Positions 27,919-38,784 of a stretch of DNA of 64,000 bases are shown in pieces. The notes below the pieces were generated by a model. The model saw only the letters and a list, made by a program, of their open reading frames with translations. It ran no database searches and was not told the DNA's origin. Location of the stretch: positions 248,001 to 312,000 of the forward strand of contig JAYQIC010000010.1 of assembly GCA_038141425.1 (NCBI GenBank). The letters run 5' to 3'. The position numbers and the translations under genes were made by a program. Each line of letters begins with the position of its first letter. The stretch's first letter is position 1. The DNA comes from UBA7985 sp038141425. GTDB taxonomy: Bacteria; Pseudomonadota; Alphaproteobacteria; UBA7985.

Positions 27919-28707
27919 ATGAGCGCGATCATGACGGCAGACCCGAACCTCGACCTGAACCTGAGCGGCAAGCGCGTGCTGATCACCGGTGTGCTGGGCG
28001 GTATCGGGCGCGGCACGGCCGAGCACCTCGCCGCGCTGGGCGCAACGGTCTACGGCACCGATCTCGACGTCACGGCGGCAACCGCGCTGCCCATGCTCGC
28101 CGAATACCGAGGCTTCGACCTTGCCGACGACCAGCATCTGGCCGCGCTGACGGCTTGGATTGCCGAAATCAGCCCCGACGTGTTCGTCAACAACGCAGCG
28201 ATCTTCGATCTCGGTTCGGTACTGGACGCCGATCTGACCCAGTACGACCGCCTGTTCACGGTCAACGTGCGCGCTTCCTACGCGCTGATGCAGGCTGCCG
28301 CCCGCTCGATGGTGGCACAGGGCCAGCGCGGTTCGATCATCAACTTCTCCAGTCAGGCGGGGCATCGGGGCGAGGCGCTGGTGGCCCACTACTGCGCGAC
28401 CAAGGCAGCGGTGATTTCCTACACTCAGTCCGCGGCGCTGGCGCTGGCGCCCCACGGCATCCGCGTGAACGCCCTCAGCCCCGGGGTGGTCGACACACCC
28501 ATGTGGGCGGATGTCGACGCCCTGTTCGCCCGCGCCGAAGGGCTGGAAATCGGTGAAAAGAAGCGTCAGGTCGGCGACGCCGTCCCGCTGGGGCGGATGG
28601 GAGAGCCGCGCGACGTGGCCCGCGCCGTCTGCTTCCTCGCCTCCGACCTGTCGGCCTATCTGACCGCTCAGACCATCGGGGTCGACGGCGGCAATGTGCT
28701 GCGCTGA
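27919..28707 (+). CDS. smoS: Short-chain dehydrogenase, sorbitol dehydrogenase-like
   Basis: A 262-residue classical SDR. Motifs: nucleotide-binding ITGVLGGIGRG, NNAA at the end of strand 4, the catalytic Ser in NFSSQAGHRGEALV and the YCATK Tyr/Lys pair. A block late in the protein, GEKKRQVGDAVPLGRMG, is nearly the wording of Rhodobacter SmoS, a sorbitol (glucitol) 2-dehydrogenase making fructose. It lies 13 bases after the permease and in the same operon, which fits oxidation of the imported polyol. Start ATG 27919 with AGGGGGAAC upstream. Confidence 0.82.
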   Translation: MSAIMTADPNLDLNLSGKRVLITGVLGGIGRGTAEHLAALGATVYGTDLDVTAATALPMLAEYRGFDLADDQHLAALTAWIAEISPDVFVNNAAIFDLGSVLDADLTQYDRLFTVNVRASYALMQAAARSMVAQGQRGSIINFSSQAGHRGEALVAHYCATKAAVISYTQSAALALAPHGIRVNALSPGVVDTPMWADVDALFARAEGLEIGEKKRQVGDAVPLGRMGEPRDVARAVCFLASDLSAYLTAQTIGVDGGNVLR

Positions 28708-28729
28708 GCGAGAAGGGGAGAACGGGTTC

Positions 28730-29653
28730 ATGTCGATCATCAGTCCTGAAATCGAATACGTCGACCGCTCGGTCGAGAGCATCCGCTACCTCGAGCACGG
28801 CTGGCCGACCGACCTGTGTCGCTGGCACGCCCACGCCGAATACGAGTTGCACCTGATCCTCGAAACCCAGGGTCGGGCCTTCGTCGGCGACTACATTGGC
28901 GATTTCCAACCCGGCGACCTGTTCCTCACTGGCCCCCACCTGCCCCACAACTGGGTTACTGACAGCTACAACCAGCCTACGGTCGAGACCCGGGACATGC
29001 TGGTGCAGTTCAGCGAAGAAAGCATGCGGGCGCTGTTCCAGGCCTTCCCCGAGTTCCGCACGCTCGACACCATGCTGGAACTCTCTCGCGCCGGGCTGAA
29101 ACTGCGCGACTTCCCAAAGGACGAAGCCATCGCCCACCTCGCCGGCATCCGCGACGCCGCGCAGGTTGACCGCGTGGTGCTGTTTCTGAGCTTCCTGCGC
29201 GCCATCGAGCAGACCGCGACCTTCGAGGTGCTGTCGGTGGGCAAAGCCAGCGCCGTTGGCGGGGGCAAGCGCCAGTCCCAGATCGGGCACGCCGTCGACT
29301 ACGTGGTCGAAAACTTCGCCGAAGACCTGTCCGTGAACCACCTCGCCACCTTTGTCGGGCTGTCCGAAACCTCCTTCACCCGGCATTTCAAGACCACCAC
29401 CGGCCACCGCTTCACCGAGTTCGTCAACCGCGTCCGCGTGGGCGAGGCCTGCCGCCTGCTGGTCGAGACCGAGGAGCAGGTCTCCAACGTCTGCTTTTCC
29501 GTGGGCTACCAGAACCTCGCCAACTTCAACCGCCAGTTCATGAAGCTCAAAGGCATGACGCCGACCCAGTTTCGAGAACATACCCGCAGCGGGCTGAGCA
29601 AGCTCCCCGTTCCCCCTTCGACCCCGACCAGCCTTGAGAGCCTGAATCCGTGA
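28730..29653 (+). CDS. AraC-family regulator with cupin sensor domain
   Basis: A 307-residue regulator. The N-terminal half is a cupin-like ligand-binding domain (CRWHAHAEYELHLILETQGR, GDFQPGDLFLTGPHLPHNWV). The C-terminal hundred residues form the double helix-turn-helix of AraC/XylS proteins (LSVNHLATFVGLSETSFTRH and ACRLLVETEEQVSNVCFSVG, then NLANFNRQFMKLKGMTP). Start ATG 28730 has AAGGGGAG before it. Placement between the sorbitol and mannitol dehydrogenase genes suggests it activates or represses this polyol operon, probably through the repeats at 24440-24540. It overlaps mtlK by 4 bases (GTGA). Confidence 0.85.
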   Translation: MSIISPEIEYVDRSVESIRYLEHGWPTDLCRWHAHAEYELHLILETQGRAFVGDYIGDFQPGDLFLTGPHLPHNWVTDSYNQPTVETRDMLVQFSEESMRALFQAFPEFRTLDTMLELSRAGLKLRDFPKDEAIAHLAGIRDAAQVDRVVLFLSFLRAIEQTATFEVLSVGKASAVGGGKRQSQIGHAVDYVVENFAEDLSVNHLATFVGLSETSFTRHFKTTTGHRFTEFVNRVRVGEACRLLVETEEQVSNVCFSVGYQNLANFNRQFMKLKGMTPTQFREHTRSGLSKLPVPPSTPTSLESLNP

Positions 29654-31056
29654 CGTTGCCGACCTTTCATCATTCGACCAACGACCCCGACCGGCTGCAA
29701 ACGGGTGTGCTGCACCTTGGCTTCGGGGCTTTCAACCGTGCGCATCAGGCCGAATATTTCGACCGCTATATGGAGCGCACGGGCGACCACCGCTGGGGCA
29801 TCACTGCGATCAATCTGCGCGCGGCAGACAGCGCCTCCTTTGCCGCCGCAGCGGGCTGCGAAGGCTACGTCCTGCGCCGCCTGAGCGCGGACGGGGCGAT
29901 CGACGACCGCCTGATCCGCTGCCACGCGGGTTTTCTGGACTGGGCCAGCGATGCCGGAACAGCGGAAAAGGCACTCGCTCAGCCTTCGGTAACCGCCGTC
30001 ACCATGACGGTGACCGAAGCGGGCTATAACCTCGACGGCAAGGGTCAGCTCAATCTGGACGACCCGCAGATCCGGGCCGAGATCGATGGCGGCGCGCCGA
30101 CCTCGGTCTACGGCTTCCTCACCGCTGCGCTGCGCGCCCGGGCCGATGAGATTGACGCGCCGGTCAGCCTGCTCAACTGCGACAACATCCGCCGCAACGG
30201 AAAGATGCTGCAGCAGAACCTGCAGGCCTATCTCCACGCGCTGGGTGAGCAGGCGCTGTCGGACTGGATCAAACAGCGGGTGACCTTCCCCTGTTCCATG
30301 GTCGACCGGATAACGCCCCAACCCTCCGCGCAGCATCACAGCGAGGTCAGCACGCTCTATCAACGCGCTGGCACGCTGGGCGTCACCATCCACGCCGAAG
30401 ACTTTATCCAATGGGTGCTCGAAGACCGGATGGCTGCCGATTTTCCTGATCTGCGCCCCGATGGTGTGACCTTTACCGACGATGTGGATCCCTATGAGGA
30501 AACCAAAATCCGGGTTCTCAACGGCGGGCATACAGCGCTGGCCTATCTGGGCGCGCTGGCTGGTTTCGACACCTTCGATGAGGTGATGAACCACCCGAAG
30601 ACGGCCGATCACTTCGCGCGGTTCGAGCGTGAAGAGGTCTCCCGCGCCCTGCCCGACGCCCTGCCCTTCGACGTCGAAGACTACGTCGATACGGTTTCCC
30701 GCCGGTTCTCGAACCAGCACATCGCCGACAGCGTCGAGCGCATCGTCTCTGATGGCTTTGCCAAGTTCCCGATCTTCATCCGACCGACGGTCCGCGGCTG
30801 CCTCGAACAGGGTCACATTCCCGAGTGCGCCCTGCGTTCGATCGCCAGTTGGTATCACTTTACCCGGCAGAGCCTCTCCGGGGCGGCAGCCGTGCCCTAC
30901 CGCGAACCCAACCTGCACCACCTGCAGGCGCTGATGGACGACGAAGCGCCGACCGAGTTCGTGGAAAGCAGCCTGCTCTGGGGTGATCTGGGCGAACGCT
31001 TTCCCCAGTTCCGCACCGAGCTGACTAAGGCCATTCAGGGCTTCAACCTGGGCTGA
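29650..31056 (+). CDS. mtlK: Mannitol 2-dehydrogenase (polyol dehydrogenase)
   Basis: A 468-residue long-chain polyol dehydrogenase. It opens with GVLHLGFGAFNRAHQAEYFD (NAD-binding GxGxFxRAH) and carries the catalytic KIRVLNGGHTALAYLG (K-x5-N-x2-H), the family signature. It would oxidise D-mannitol, or D-arabinitol, to the ketose with NAD. GTG 29650 is coupled to the AraC gene stop. Its 3' end overlaps the convergent MttB-family gene by 22 bases. The frame is intact. Confidence 0.88.
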   Translation: MTLPTFHHSTNDPDRLQTGVLHLGFGAFNRAHQAEYFDRYMERTGDHRWGITAINLRAADSASFAAAAGCEGYVLRRLSADGAIDDRLIRCHAGFLDWASDAGTAEKALAQPSVTAVTMTVTEAGYNLDGKGQLNLDDPQIRAEIDGGAPTSVYGFLTAALRARADEIDAPVSLLNCDNIRRNGKMLQQNLQAYLHALGEQALSDWIKQRVTFPCSMVDRITPQPSAQHHSEVSTLYQRAGTLGVTIHAEDFIQWVLEDRMAADFPDLRPDGVTFTDDVDPYEETKIRVLNGGHTALAYLGALAGFDTFDEVMNHPKTADHFARFEREEVSRALPDALPFDVEDYVDTVSRRFSNQHIADSVERIVSDGFAKFPIFIRPTVRGCLEQGHIPECALRSIASWYHFTRQSLSGAAAVPYREPNLHHLQALMDDEAPTEFVESSLLWGDLGERFPQFRTELTKAIQGFNLG

Positions 31057-32630
31057 TCAGCTCTCGGGCGGGCGCCGCCCTCGGCGGTGCGGCGGTCGAT
31101 GAAGGCCTGCAGCGCCTCGACCTGTGCGCCATCAACGGCGGGCGCCTGAAAATCCCGGACAATGCCCTGCCACACCGCCGTGGCGCGCTGGTTGGCGTCG
31201 ACGCTCCCCCGCTCTGTCCACGTGCCGAAGTTGGCGTAGTCGTGAACGATGGGCTGATAGAATTCGGTGTTGTAGCGGTCCATGGTCTGGCTGGTGGCGA
31301 AGAAATGCCCCTGCGGCTCAACCTCGGCGATGGCGTTGTCGTAGCCGATTTCGTCCGCGCCAGCCTGCGCCCCGGCGCACAGCTCTGCGACCATATTGAG
31401 CACTTCGACGTCGGTGACCAGCTTTTCAAAGACACCGTCAGGCCGCCCTCGATCCAGCCGGCCGCATGAATGACGACGCTCGCCCCGGCCATCAGGCAGC
31501 CCCAGAGCCCCATCTGGTTTTCGTTCGCCGCCTGCACGTCATTGAGGTTGGAGGCCGAGCCCGCCGCCGAGCGCCACGGCAGCCCGATATGACGCGCCAA
31601 CTGCCCCGCCGCCAGCGATGCCTGAAAGTGCGCAGGGGTTCCAAAGGCAGGGGCGCCGGACTTGATATCGACGTTTGAGGTGAAGGTGCCGTAGCACACC
31701 GGCGCGCCGGGCTTGGCCAGCTGGGTCAGGACGATCGAGGCCAGCGCTTCGGCGTGGCTGAGCGTGATCGACCCGGCCACGGTGATCGGTGCCATGGCCC
31801 CCATCAGCGTAAACGGGGTGACGATCGACATCTGACCATAGCGGGCAAAGTCGATCAGCCCCTGCGCCATGGGAATGTCCAGCGTCCGGGGCGAGTTGGT
31901 GTTGATGATGGTGTAGCAGTGCGGCCCGGCGCGGAAATCATCGTCGCTGAGACCGCGAAAGTCCCGGATCATCTCGAAGCAGTCCATGACCTGCGGCGTG
32001 CCACGCGAGAAGATGAAGGGAAACTTATCGGTCAGCGTCATCTGCGCGTGGGTCGTGAAGTAGTGGCGCAGGTGGTTGTCCACGTCCTGCGGTTCGACCT
32101 GCGGCGAGATCATCTGCAGCACGTCGAAGTGCTGGGTCAGTTTGAGATACTCGACATAATCGCTGGCCGAGCCTGCGCGCCGGCCCCGCTCCAGATCGGT
32201 CGCGTAGGGCACCGGCCCCGGCCTGAAACACCAATGACCCCAGCTCGAGCACGAAATCGCGTCTGCGGGCACCGGCGCGGCAGGCGATCGACCGCGGCGC
32301 GGACGCCAGCGCAGCCTCGACCATATCGCTGCCGATGTGCACCATCTGTGTGCTCTCATCGACCCGCGCGCCGCCAGCGGCAAACAGCTTGCGCGCCTCG
32401 GGCAGCAGCACCTTCATGCCCAGCTCTTCGATCATGCGCAGGGCGGTCTGGTGCATGTCCTCGACTTGATCGGCCGAGAACAGATCCATGGTCGGAAACG
32501 GGTTCTTCAGCTGGCGGTAGTTGACGTCGCGTTCGACCGGCTGACCCACCTCGGGGCCGCCACGGTTGCCCCGGCGGCGACCACCACTGCGGCGCCCTCC
32601 TGCGGTGCCCGCGGCGCTGTCCTCGCTCAC
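31035..32630 (-). CDS. MttB-family (non-pyrrolysine) methyltransferase (two frameshifts)
   Basis: A trimethylamine methyltransferase-family TIM barrel, about 532 residues. After a basic, disordered leader (RRSGGRRRGNRGG) come VNYRQLKNPFPTMDLFSADQ, HYFTTHAQMTLTDKFPFIF and the conserved SPRTLDIPMAQGLIDFARYG. Breaks near 32218 and in the A-run 31428-31430 (plus strand) are each repaired by one base, giving WIEGGLTVSFEKLVTDVEVL. No in-frame amber codon interrupts the core, so this is the non-pyrrolysine branch, whose known members demethylate glycine betaine and related quaternary amines to a corrinoid protein. No corrinoid protein gene is adjacent, which leaves the methyl acceptor open. Starts GTG 32630, overlapping the upstream dehydrogenase stop by four bases. 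Confidence 0.78.
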
Positions 32631-35058
32631 GCAGCCGCCGCCTTGACCCGCATGGCCGAACCTTCCGGATCATAGGGTGAGGCGGCAATGACCCGCGCGG
32701 GGCGCTCGACGCCGACGATGTGGACCTTCAGATCGGTCCCCTCGGCCGCAACCTCGCGGTCGACCATGGCCATGGCCAGAGACTTGCCCGTGCTGTGGCC
32801 ATAGCCCCCGGAGGTGACAAATCCAACCTTCTGGTCCCCGTTCCACACCGGCTCGTAGCCGCTGGCATCAGCGTCGGCGGCGTCAACCTCCAGCGTCACC
32901 ACCAGCTGTGCGGGTCCATTGCCGTCGCGCTCGCGGATCGCGGCTTCGCGACCGACAAAGTCGCCCTTGTCCCAGGCGATCCAGCGATCCATCCCGGTCT
33001 GCCCGGGTGTATAGCCTTGGGTGAATTCAGCCGACCAGATGCCGAAGCTCTTCTCCAGCCGCAGCGACAGCAGTGCGTTGAACCCGTATTCGCGGATGCC
33101 CAGGTCGGCCCCGGCTTCGAGCAGGATCCGGCGCAGGGTGATGTGCTCGGCCGACGTGCAGTTGATCTCGTAGCCCAGCTCGCCGGCGACCGAAATCCGG
33201 GCAACTTTGGCGCGGATCAGCCCGATATCGAAGGTTCCGCAGCCCATGAACGGCAGCGCGCCGATATCGCCTTCGGTCAGTTTTTCCAGCACCCGGAGGC
33301 TATTCGGCCCGGCGAGACTGAAGCCGACGGTGGCATCGGAGATATCGCGGATCGAGACATCGGCTGCATCGCCGCCGTGGCCGCTGAACCAGCGCATGTG
33401 CCACTCACGCAGGTAGTACGACCCCATGATCCACCAGCTGCCATCACCCCAGTTGAAGACGGTGAGGTCGCCCTTGAGCCGACCTTCAGGGGAGAGCATG
33501 GGCGCGAGCCGCGCCCGCCCGGGTGCTGGCAGCTTGCTGGCCATAACCTGATCCAGCCAGGCCTCCGCCCCCTCGCCCGAAACCTCGAAGCGGGAAAAAC
33601 CGGAGATGTCGAGCAGCCCGACCTGTTCCCGTACGGCGCGGCATTCCTCGGCCACGATCGGGAAGGCATTGGAGCGGCGCAGGGTCGGGGTTTCGACGAA
33701 GTCGGGACTGTCGGCGAAGTACAGCGGCACTTCCAGCCCCCAGCTCGCGCCCCAGCGGCAACCGGCTGCAGTCATGTCGCTGTAAGCCGGGGACATTTTC
33801 AGCGGGCGCCCGGCGGGCAGCTGTTCGTTGGGATAGGTCATGACAAACCGGCGGGTGTAGAACTGGCCCGTGGTCTGCTTGATGAATTCGCGGTTTTCGG
33901 CGAAGCGACCGTAGCGGGCGACGTCCATGCCGTAGACATCGGCTTCAGGCTCTCCATGGATCATCCACTCGGCGAGTGACTTGCCCACGCCCCCGCCCTG
34001 CAGGAACCCGGCCATCACCGCACAGGCGCACCAGTAGCCGGGCAGCCCGCGGACCGGGCCGACCAGCGGATTGCCGTCGGGTGAGAAGGTGAAGGCACCG
34101 TTGACCCAGGTCTTGACCCCGACTTCCTGCAGCGCCGGGTAGCGCTCGAAGCCGAGGATCAGCTCTTTCTCAATCCGGTCTGGGTCTTCCTGCTGCAGCT
34201 CGAAGCCGTACTCCCACGGCGCGCCGTCGACCATCCAGTGCTCGTGGTCGATCTCGTAGATGCCCAGCAGGATGCCCTTTTGGTCCTGGCGCATGTAGGT
34301 GAAGCCCTCGAGGTCGACCGTCATCGGCACTTCGAAGTCCAGCTTTTCCAGCTCCGGCAGCGTATCGGAAATCAGATAGTGGTGGTTGAGCGGGGAGACC
34401 GGCAGTTCCAGCCCGGCCATACGCCCGACCTGCTTGGCCCATAGACCCGGCGGCATTGACCACGTGCTCGGTATGGATCGTGCCCTTTTCCGTGACCACG
34501 TCCCAGCCGCCGTCGGCGGTCTGATGCAGCTCCAGCACGCGGTTATGCTCGATGACCTCGGCGCCGTTCTTCTTGGCGGCACCGGCGTAGGCGTGGACGG
34601 TACCCGTGGTGTCGACGTACCCTTCGCGGTCGGCCCACATGCCACCCAGAATGCCATCGGTGGACATGATCGGGCACAGCTCTCCGGCTTCTTGCGGGGT
34701 GACGAGGCGACAATCCTCGATGCCGATCGACTGGAAGGTGCGGTAGGCGGCCTGCAGCCACTCCCAGCGGTCCGGGGTGCCGGCCAGTGTCAGACCGCCG
34801 GTCATGCATGCCCACGGACTGGCCGGATCCTTCTCGATCTCGGAGAGCAGGTCGATGGTATAGGCCTGCAGCTGAGCGATGTTGGGATCAGCATTGAGCG
34901 CATGAAACCCGCCTGCCGCGTGCCAGCTCGAGCCCGGCCGTCAGCACGCTGCGTTCGATCAGGCACACGTCCTTCCAACCGAACTTGGCGAGGTGATAGA
35001 GCACGGAAGCGCCGACGACGCCGCCGCCAATCACGACGGCACGATAGTGAGATTTCAT
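32627..35058 (-). CDS. Dimethylglycine/sarcosine dehydrogenase-like flavoprotein with GcvT domain (two frameshifts)
   Basis: About 810 residues: an N-terminal FAD domain (MKSHYRAVVIGGGVVGASVL) of the D-amino-acid-oxidase type, a middle FAO domain, and a C-terminal aminomethyltransferase (GcvT) domain (VGLLDISGFSRFEVSGEGAE, GYEINCTSAEHITLRRIL, DFVGREA). The histidine of SSWHAAGG is at the site that binds FAD covalently in this family, visible once an extra G near 34935 is removed; a second correction falls near 34430. Such enzymes oxidatively N-demethylate dimethylglycine or sarcosine and pass the one-carbon unit to tetrahydrofolate. It is upstream of, and overlaps by four bases, the MttB-family gene, so the two probably act in sequence on one methylated amine. 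Confidence 0.83.
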
Positions 35059-35277
35059 GCTTCAAGCCTTCTTCGTCATCTTCGTCATAGTCGGGGGCCG
35101 CCTGCCCCCAAGCTTCGGGCACCACCATTCATATTCAATACCGCTTGTCCATCCCGAAACCGTCACCGATGCGACCTTCTGGACCGGTACCCTCGGGCGG
35201 ATCCTCGGTTGACCGGTTCGGGGCCGGTCCTTAGCGTGTTAACTAATTTTCAGCGACCTGTAATCCCGGAGGCGAAC

Positions 35278-36598
35278 ATGAGTACGGCAGAGATGATGGC
35301 GCGTCGCGCGCAACTGCTCGGCCCCAACGTTTCCACCTTCTATGATGAGCCGGTGGCGCTGGTCCGTGGTGAGGGGGTCTGGGTCTGGGACAGCGACGGC
35401 CGCCGGTATCTGGACTGCTACAACAACGTGCCCCACGTCGGCCATTGCCACCCCCATGTGGTCGAGGCGATCACGCGGCAGGCTTCGACGCTCAACACCC
35501 ACACCCGCTACCCGCACAGTGGCATTCTCGACTACGTCGAACGACTGACGGCGACCTTTGACAGCGACCTGTCGACCGCGATCCTGACTTGCACCGGCTC
35601 GGAGGCGAATGACATCGCCCTGCGCATGGTCGAGGCCATGACCGGCAAGCGCGGGATCATCGCAACCGATCACACCTACCACGGCAACACCACGGCCGTG
35701 GCCCAGCTCAGCGCGACCAACCCGTCGCGCTACGGGGTCGCCGACCACGTGCGCTTTGTGCCGGCGCCAGACAGTTATCGCCCGCTGGGGGGAGGCAGGG
35801 CCGGCGCACGCTGCCGCCTTTGCCCGCGCGGTCGAGGACGCCATCAACGACCTCGAAGACAGCGGCGTAGGCTTTGGCGGGATTATCCTCTGTCCTTCGT
35901 TTGTGAACGAAGGTTTTCCCATGCTCGACGAAGGCTGGCTGAATCCGGCGCTGGCTGCAGTGCGCAAGGCTGGCGGGCTGTTCATCGCAGACGAGGTACA
36001 ACCGGGTTTTGGCCGCAACGGCAGCCACATGTGGGGTCATCAACGGATCCAGGCCACGCCCGATATCGTTACGCTGGGCAAGCCCATGGGCAACGGCCAC
36101 CCGATCGCCGGTTTGGTGACGAAGCCGGAAATCATGGCCGGGTTCCGCAACTCGTTCCGCTATTTCAACACCTACGGCGGTAACCCGGTGTCGGTCGCCG
36201 CCGCCAATGCCACCACTCGATGTGATCGAGGTTGAGGGACTGCAGGCCAATGCGCTGCAGGTTGGTACTACGCGCAGGATGGCCTGCGGCGGCTGGCAGA
36301 GCGGTACAGTGATATTGGTGACGTGCGCGGCTACGGTCTGTTCTTCGGGGCTGAGTTCGTGAGCGATCCTGCGACCAAGGCGCCGGCGATGACGGCTACG
36401 TCACCGCGCTGGCCAACGCCATGCGCCACCGCGGGGTGCTGCTCAACAAGCTTGGGATCCACTACAACACGCTCAAGGTGCGCCCGCCCCTGCCGTTCAG
36501 CCGCGAGAACGCCGGACCTGATGCTCGATACCCTCGACGATGCCCTTGCCGCTTTGGGTCCGGTCGGGGATTTTGTGGACCCAGAGGTTGCGGCTTGA
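35278..36598 (+). CDS. Class III PLP aminotransferase/phospho-lyase (about five frameshifts)
   Basis: A fold-type I PLP enzyme of the class III aminotransferase family, about 440 residues if joined. Clear parts are RYLDCYNNVPHVGHCHPHVV, ILTCTGSEANDIALRMVEAM, DHTYHGNTTAVAQ, IADEVQPGFGRNGSHMWGH and the PLP-lysine segment IVTLGKPMGNGHPIAG. Frames change at the G-run 35787-35792 and near 36208, 36262, 36390 and 36512. The family includes the ammonia/phosphate lyases AGXT2L1 and AGXT2L2 (phosphoethanolamine, 5-phosphohydroxylysine). The next gene is a small-molecule kinase, the partner expected for such a lyase, so this reading is attractive; a plain transaminase cannot be excluded. The break density is the highest in the window, so decay is possible. 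ATG 35278 follows GGAGGCG. Confidence 0.7.
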
Positions 36599-36629
36599 AC
36601 CCGAAGACGCAGTACCAGCGCCATTCCCG

Positions 36630-37593
36630 ATGATCCTCGACGCGCTCAACGCCCTGGTCGCCCGCGCGCTGGCGTGCTGGGGGTTGGCGGGACCAAAGAC
36701 GGACGTCAGTCTGGTCACGCGGCGGGAAAATCTCATCTACCGCGTTACGGTCGCAGACGGCGACCGAAGGACGGATTTTGCGCTGCGCCTGCACCGCCCG
36801 GGGCTCCGCACTGCCCTGCAGCTGCGCTCGGAGCTGGCCTGGATGCAAGCCATGGCAGAGGCGGGGATCCCGGTTCCTGCCCCTTCTCTCGGCGCACGGT
36901 GCGCTGGTCGAGGCGGTGGACGGGTTCAACTTCAGCCTGCTGGACTGGATTGATGCTGAACCGCTGGGGTGGGAAAGCAAGCTCATCCGCAGAGCAGGCG
37001 CGGAGGCCACGATGGTCGAGTTGGGGCGGCAGATGGCGCGCCTGCACAGTGCAGCGGCGGCCTGGACCCCGCCGGCGGACTTTGACCGGCCGGCCTGGGA
37101 CTTCGAGGGACTGCTGGGCGAGCAACCACTGTGGGGGCGGTTCTGGGACCGGCCCGAGCTCAGCGCTGAACAGGCCGACCTGCTCGCCCGGGCGCGCGAT
37201 CTGGGCGCAGAGCGGCTGCGGGCGCTGGCCCCGCCGCTGCGGCTGATCCACGCCGACCTGATCCCGGACAACGTCATGCGTGGTGCTGACGGTTGCCTGC
37301 ACCTGATCGACTTCGATGACTGCTGCTGGGGTTTCCGGGAGTTTGACCTCGCCACCACGATATCCCGGCTGGAGCGCTCGCCGGATCCCAAACCCCTGAT
37401 CGAGGCGCTGCTCGCGGGCTATGAGGCGCTGGAGCCGATCGATCGCGAGGCCTTGCCCCTGATGCTGGCTTTGCGGCACTTTACCTACGTGGGCTGGATC
37501 AGCGAGCGCATCGGCGAGCCCGGGGCCCCGGACCGCGCCTGGCGGTTGATCGCGGCGGCCTGCACCCACGCCGAACGCCTTCTGCAAAACTGA
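36630..37593 (+). CDS. APH-fold small-molecule kinase (frameshifted)
   Basis: An aminoglycoside phosphotransferase/choline kinase-fold protein of about 321 residues. The N-lobe (SLVTRRENLIYRVTV, DFALRLHRPG) precedes a break in the C-run 36880-36883; after correction it continues as VEAVDGFNFSLLDWIDAEPL. The catalytic loop is LIHADLIPDNVM (HxDxxxxN) and the metal-binding segment LIDFDDCCWGFREFDLA. The fold phosphorylates small alcohols such as choline, ethanolamine, homoserine or, in animals, 5-hydroxylysine. Wedged between two PLP-enzyme genes, it probably makes the phosphorylated substrate for the class III enzyme upstream. ATG 36630 is chosen as the first Met of the fold. Confidence 0.72.
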
Positions 37594-37602
37594 GGATTGC
37601 CC

Positions 37603-38738
37603 GTGCCGACCTTGCCCGATTTCCGGCTTGAGACCCACTTTTCCAAGTGGGAGTTCAAGGCCCGCTATCATCTGACAGCCTCTGACGCTGAGAGCCTGTC
37701 GCTGCGTGACCTGCTCGCCGGCGCCAGTGCTGAGGAGCGCGCCAGTCTCGATGACCTGTGGCTGGGCTATACCGAGACCTTCGGCGCCCCCGACCTGCGA
37801 GAAGCGATTGCCGACACCTATGAGGCTCAGGTGGCCGACAACGTGCTGTGCTTCGCCGGCGCCAGTGAGGGCATCTTCGCCGCCAACCAGGTGGTGCTGG
37901 ATGCCGACAGCCACGCGATTGTTGTCACCCCCAACTATCAGAGCCACGAGACCCTGCCGCTGGCGATCTGCGAGGCGACAGGGGTGCCGCTGGACCCTGA
38001 AGACGGCTGGTCGCTGGATATCGACCGGGTGCGCGCCGCCGTGCGGCCCAACACCCGGCTGGTGACCATCAACTTTCCGCACAACCCGACCGGGGCGATC
38101 CTGCCGCTCGATCGCTACGAGGCGTTGATCGACCTGTGCCGGCACCACGGGCTGTATCTGCTGCACGATGAAATTTTCAAGGGACTGGGGCCGACGGGCA
38201 CGGCGTTCCTCCTTACGTGGCGGATGTCTACGAGCGCGGCCTGTCGCTGGGTGTGATGTCAAAGGCCTATGGGTTACCGGGCCTGCGGGTGGGCTGGATC
38301 GCCAGCCAGGACCGGGCGGTTCTGTCGAAGATGGAACGCCTCAAGCACTACCTGTCGATCTGCAATTCGGCCCCCAGCGAGCGGATCTCGGTGATTGCGC
38401 TGCGCCAGCGCCAGCGGCTGCTGGACCGGAACAATGCGATTATCGACGAGAACCTGCCTAAGTGGGATGCCTTTTTTGCCCGGTTCGCCGGTTTGTTCGA
38501 GTGGCAGCGCCCGGACGGCTCGTGCATGGGCTTCCCGCGCTATACCGGGCCCGAGGGCGTGGAGGCTTTCGCCAAGCGACTGGTGGAGGAAGCGGGCGTC
38601 CTGCTGCTGCCCAGCACCATCTACGCGAGCGCGCTTGGACCAACCCCGACCGATCGCTTCCGGCTCGGCTACGGCCGAAGCGGACTGGATGAAGGGCTGG
38701 CTGCGATGACGGCGCACCTCGAAGTGCTGGGATACTGA
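37603..38738 (+). CDS. Class I/II PLP aminotransferase (frameshifted)
   Basis: An aspartate-aminotransferase-fold enzyme of about 379 residues. Motifs: FPHNPTGAIL, LLHDEIF and the PLP lysine in SKAYGLPGLRVGWIAS. The frame changes near 38188 and one base restores the joining segment up to VADVYERGLSLG. Members of this branch serve varied amino acids. The start may be GTG 37603, with TGAGGA ahead of it, or TTG 37597. It follows the kinase by 9 bases and would belong to the same three-gene unit. The substrate is unknown. Confidence 0.72.
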
Positions 38739-38784
38739 AGAATGAAGCACTCATAGCCGCCCTTTGTTTAGGCTCTCATTAACA

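Noticed and set aside
31035..32630. Pyrrolysine-containing MttB
   Set aside because: No in-frame TAG is found in the core of the gene; the interruptions are frame changes, and the sequence reads like the non-pyrrolysine branch.
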